NCBI GenBank assembly: GCA_963693315.1
Contig: OY856188.1
Span: forward strand, 188,384,930 to 188,448,929
Reading direction: 5' to 3'
Origin: Diogma glabrata
Taxonomy: Eukaryota > Arthropoda > Insecta > Diptera > Cylindrotomidae
Length of the DNA: 64,000 nt
How positions within the stretch are numbered: position 1 is the first letter of the stretch; each line of letters opens with the position of its first letter. Below, piece after piece: positions 60,541 through 64,000 of the stretch. Position numbers and translations under genes: made by a program. The notes beneath the pieces were generated by a model. The model saw nothing but the letters and a program-made list of their open reading frames with translations, was not told the origin of the DNA and ran no database searches.

Positions 60541-60958
60541 ATGTATGTTTAAATAATTAATTTTATTTTAAAGATTTAAATTGTTAAGCTTGCGCTTAAT
60601 TGGACTTTGTTACACAATAAAAGACTATATGGAATTAAAGCTCATCTCCATGACGATTCTTATTTTGAAAACCTATATACTATTTCCCTAACCTAACCTT
60701 TTTATTTAAAACTATTCATGATAGAAAGGAATTGAATTTAAAATGAAATGAATTCTATTAAATGTTGATAATATGTATATATACAAATATATGAAGGAAA
60801 ATTATATATAATTTTGTTTGTGACTCACTCTCTCTACCTGGATCTCCCGTTTGTGATGACTTTCCGTCCCAATGGAGTTCCGTTCTCCCTGCGATCACTG
60901 ACCACTAAAACCCAACGCTTATTGACCCAACAATTTTCTTTTAACAGCAATCTTTCCA
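60541..60958. other. unassigned
   Basis: Possible leader of the gag-like ORF (reading minus); no LTR pair identified. Confidence 0.35.
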
Positions 60959-61165
60959 ATACTTCCACAATACTTTGTATTACAATATCACCAGTAGTTG
61001 TTCTTGATGTTTTCATTCACTTAAATAAATGCTTCTGACTCAAAAATTCTCGTTCACAATAATCTCTTAATGCTTCCACAATACCTTTGTATTATAATAT
61101 CACCAACATCTTTGATGTTTTCATACACTTAAATAAATGCTTCTGACCTAAAGATTCTCGTCAGC
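60959..61165. repeat. 113-bp diverged tandem repeat
   Basis: The blocks CTTCCACAATAC, AATATCACCA, GATGTTTTCAT and CACTTAAATAAATGCTTCTGAC occur twice in order, about 113 bp apart. Confidence 0.8.
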
Positions 61166-62029
61166 TTTACACCAAACCAAAAATGACAATCAGGTAAGTA
61201 AATGAACTACAGCCATTTTATAATTTTTTGTTACAATCTTTTTTTATTACAATTTCCTTCACTATCCAGAGTTCTACAATGTAAATCTTAGAAAAATGTA
61301 TTATATCAATAAAAATGATCTTTTAACTTATTTTCAAACAGATCTCAAGCAAAATATATTTTGTTTTAATTGACAGTGAAAAAAAATTGCTTTGTTTGTT
61401 CTTTTTGAAAACTGAACATGGAATTTATTATTTTTATTCTTTTGAACACTGTTCAGGTTTCTTTAATGTGAAACCTGGAAAAATATCATTATTTATCTTT
61501 TTTTGTAACTAAAAAGAAACACTTTAAATATTCACTCAATCTTATTATTTGTGAATTAAATTAGTTACATAACCAGTTTATTAAAAATAATCTTACTTTT
61601 ATCTTTTATATTTAAGTGCTAAACACTAAGTGAATGCAAACATGCCATTGATCAAAATATATAGCCATGACAGCATATTGCTTTCTTAGTTCTTCATTTG
61701 TTTTAAATTTTTTTTTACGAAGGCAGTACCAACGTGATTACCTTAATCAAAAATTCGTTCTTTTTTCGTTGTTTATTTTTTTAAACATTTGAATTTGAAA
61801 TTCGAACTTCTTTTATTTTTCTTGTTTCAGAATAACGATTTAGGATTTAGGAATTGTTTATTTCAGATGTAGGAAGTTAAAGGGAGTCAGACAAAATAAA
61901 AAGAATAAAATTTGCTTCCAATAATTTGTTCTAAACAGTCGACCATTGCGGTGCTAACGGCATTTGTTTGTGTTCTCTTGCAGCTGTTCATTGCTTTTTG
62001 ATAAATTTTCCTGCCTAAATAGATGAACT
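61166..62029. other. unassigned AT-rich DNA
   Basis: No gene or repeat recognised. A short duplicated word, CCTGCCTAAATAGA, lies just beyond at 62010-62050. Confidence 0.35.
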
Positions 62030-62049
62030 GATGATCTCCTGCCTAAATA

Positions 62050-62721
62050 GAAGAACTGATTTTTACCCACAACCTGATTGATACATTTCCCATTGCGATA
62101 TGCATAAAATAGGTGGCGATCCTTTGCTGCTGCTGGATGAATGGCTATGTATATTCGGTAAAATTTAATATATTCTGCAGTAACTACAAATCTCCTGTTT
62201 ACATCTTCGTTTGCTTAAGTTTCACAATTAATAACGTTACCGAATCTTCAACATAATCTAATGTTACATGACTGATTTGAGCTCCTGTAATCCCAAATAC
62301 AACAATAACCTTTTCCATTAAATAAATTTCATCGGGAGCACTATTTAGAAATCACTAATTTGTGTAGTCGTAAAAATATTAGCTTTCTTGGGCTTGTAGC
62401 CTTTCCCATTTTTTTTCAGAAATGTAATTAATTTGAAATATTTTGAAATGTCTACATTATTATTGGATTGAATCATACTTTTAATCATTGAATAGTTCGA
62501 ACATACTGTTGATGCCTTTTGTTGTTGTGCCAGTTCCGAAAAATAAGCCAAAAACACCGTTTCCGAGAAAGAACTGCGTGCCTTTTTTATCTTCCATTCC
62601 TTAAATCTTAAATACGTGGTTTCGTAAATTTTTCGCGATTTAGCTGGCAATAATTTATATGACCCTACTTTCGCTGCTTCTACTAACTCCGGTGGTATCA
62701 GGGATTACTCGGACATCTGAA
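62050..62721 (-). pseudogene. tyrosine recombinase of a Crypton-like element (decayed)
   Basis: From ATG near 62721: a TAA four codons in, then LIPPELVEAAKVGSYKLLP and KSRKIYETTYLRFKEWKIKK. This is the N-terminal SAM-like DNA-binding domain of animal Crypton-type tyrosine recombinases, with LAYFSELAQQ, the YSMIKSMI region and GYKPKKANIF. After a stop near 62345 a second piece reads APDEIYLMEKVIVVFGITGA, then VTLDYVED, and after a shift RRFVVTAEYIKFYRIY and YRNGKCINQVVG. In functional members GA-C-R-x-x-E carries the first catalytic Arg; here the site reads GAQISHV, so that Arg is lost. The HxxR and Tyr region is absent. Clearly dead. Confidence 0.7.
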
Positions 62722-63318
62722 ACATTTTTTAACTTTATATTATTCACAAATTTAAAAAATATATAATTTTCTAAAATAAATATGAAAAATTTAAGGAATA
62801 ATTAGTTTAAAGAATATTTATGAATATTTTGTTTTTATAAAAAGTTATACCTTTTTCTTCTTGATGTTAATAATTCCTTTTCACAAATAAAATGAAACAT
62901 AATTTTATGTTTTTATTCAAGAAAAATTGACAGCTTAATATGTTGGAACTTGACCTACTCACACTAATTCATATAGGCTTTTCTTGAGGTAAGTTCGTAT
63001 GGTGAATATACATATTGTAATATTTTTCAATAATTATATTAATATTTTTCCAGTCACAGAAAAAAATAATAAGCTCTTTAGCTTCGCGTCGGAAGACAAC
63101 ACAACCTCGCGCTAAAACCTACTACTTTTTTGCCTTGTATAATAAATAACTATTGTTTGCTTTGATTAATAACAAAAAAAATTTGATTTTGCGTGGTTGC
63201 TTTTTCAAAAAAAATTAAATATTTCGAATCGTAATCGATTGATCGTATGATCAAAAAAATTATAAATTTTTATTTATTGATTTTTTTTTTTGGCATTTAA
63301 TAGTACATTATATAACAA
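62722..63318. other. unassigned AT-rich DNA
   Basis: No gene recognised. A short GC-richer patch at 63080-63110 (CTTCGCGTCGG, CCTCGCGC) recalls the hairpin centres, but no arms are visible. Confidence 0.35.
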
Positions 63319-63416
63319 GGTTGAGAAGTAAGCTATTATTGACCGAGAACTTTTAGATCCTGAGGCGCGTAGCGCCGAGGGATATAATGTTCGAGGTCTA
63401 TATTAGTCTTCTCAAC
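63319..63416. repeat. GC-centred hairpin H4
   Basis: Arms 63319-63364 and 63373-63416 (GGTTGAGAAG ... CTTCTCAACC) pair imperfectly around GAGGCGCGTAGCGCCGAGG. Same architecture as H1-H3. Confidence 0.7.
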
Positions 63417-64000
63417 CGAGGTATATATAGAATTTTTTTAACTACTAACACTAATTATCATATTTGCTTCGATTAGATTTTGATATTAGTCATATTCCAT
63501 TTCATTTTTTAAATAATATCTTAAAATATCAAGTAGCCTGGCAGTTTAGTTTCATACAAATAATAGACTGAGAGCCAGTGACCGGCAGACTTACGGTATT
63601 TTAGCAAACTCCATATTGATGCTAGGTATAGTTTTTAACCTGCCGTAGTTGAAATGGGTATTCACTATCCCCGCCGATGGTTCCTTTGGGCGTGTCCGCA
63701 AGTCAAAAAACGTAAAAATTGACTTCAAAAACGTGATTTCAGCAAGTCTGCCGTTTTAATATCTTAAAGTATACAATCTTTTTTTAGTAAAAAATCCAAT
63801 GGCAGACACCTACTCCGGTTCCGAGTATTTTGTTTTAAATTTCAAAGTTTTAAAATTTCATGAAAATTTACTTTATAGTCCAGTAACTTTATACATCACA
63901 GTATGCGTCAAATCCGGTAGTTCTGATTTTTTGCAGATTTGTTTATGATGTTGGACTAATGAATAATCCAAGTTTGTGACCTCGAGTGCCGAACGCAACT
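63417..64000. other. unassigned right end
   Basis: Slightly GC-richer in 63530-63700 (GTGACCGGCAGACTTACGG, CCCCGCCGATGG), with no frame or repeat recognised. Confidence 0.35.

Overview
AT-rich (roughly 70 percent by eye) eukaryotic DNA, most likely from an insect or other arthropod. It has spliced transposon genes, a THAP-domain P-element-like transposase, Harbinger transposase with its Myb-like partner, Penelope-type GIY-YIG sequence, two clades of LINE, an LTR-retrotransposon solo LTR, a tyrosine-recombinase relic, and long (TA)n and minisatellite tracts. I see no host housekeeping gene, no rRNA or tRNA and no CRISPR array. The window is almost entirely nested, mostly broken transposable elements.

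Layout. 1-20732: a segment of about 9.93 kb (847-10776) is present twice, head to tail (10796-20732), nearly identical. A 19-bp junction with signs of templated filler separates the copies. Each copy holds, in order: a Harbinger transposase (+) convergent with a Myb/SANT-like gene (-); a P-element-like transposase (-) split by a Penelope 3' fragment; hammerhead-ribozyme-like motifs; a Ty3/gypsy RT fragment; and the 5' part of a CR1/Jockey-type LINE. Only the second copy keeps the whole LINE (20122-23756), which is flanked by a 22-bp target-site duplication. 25491-31682: a TIR element (here TE-A) with an apparently intact seven-exon SAM-domain gene (591 aa) followed 4 nt later by a C2H2 zinc-finger ORF. 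31.9-38.2 kb: a duplicated 1-kb block and a near-perfect palindrome with 1.33-kb arms. 38.3-39.5 kb: two copies of a LINE-derived non-autonomous element made of fused 5' and 3' UTRs. 40.6-42.55 kb: a satellite of about 325 bp, then two (TA)n tracts separated by a 247-bp MITE. 45446-51001: a second TIR element (TE-B). Its broken gene carries all acidic motifs of a FEN1/XPG-type nuclease at matching spacing and ends in a cysteine-rich CXC-like tail. 53.5-58.4 kb: a Harbinger relic and an RTE-like LINE (-) interrupted by an insertion. 59121-59797: a solo LTR with TSD. 60.2-62.7 kb: a gag-like ORF and a tyrosine-recombinase relic (-).

The most unusual items are TE-B (nuclease-encoding TIR element), TE-A (SAM plus C2H2 gene pair inside TIRs), the 9.9-kb tandem duplication with its scarred junction, the LINE-derived short elements, the long palindrome, and a set of GC-rich hairpins scattered through AT-rich DNA. 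All family names come from motif recognition by eye; no database search was run.
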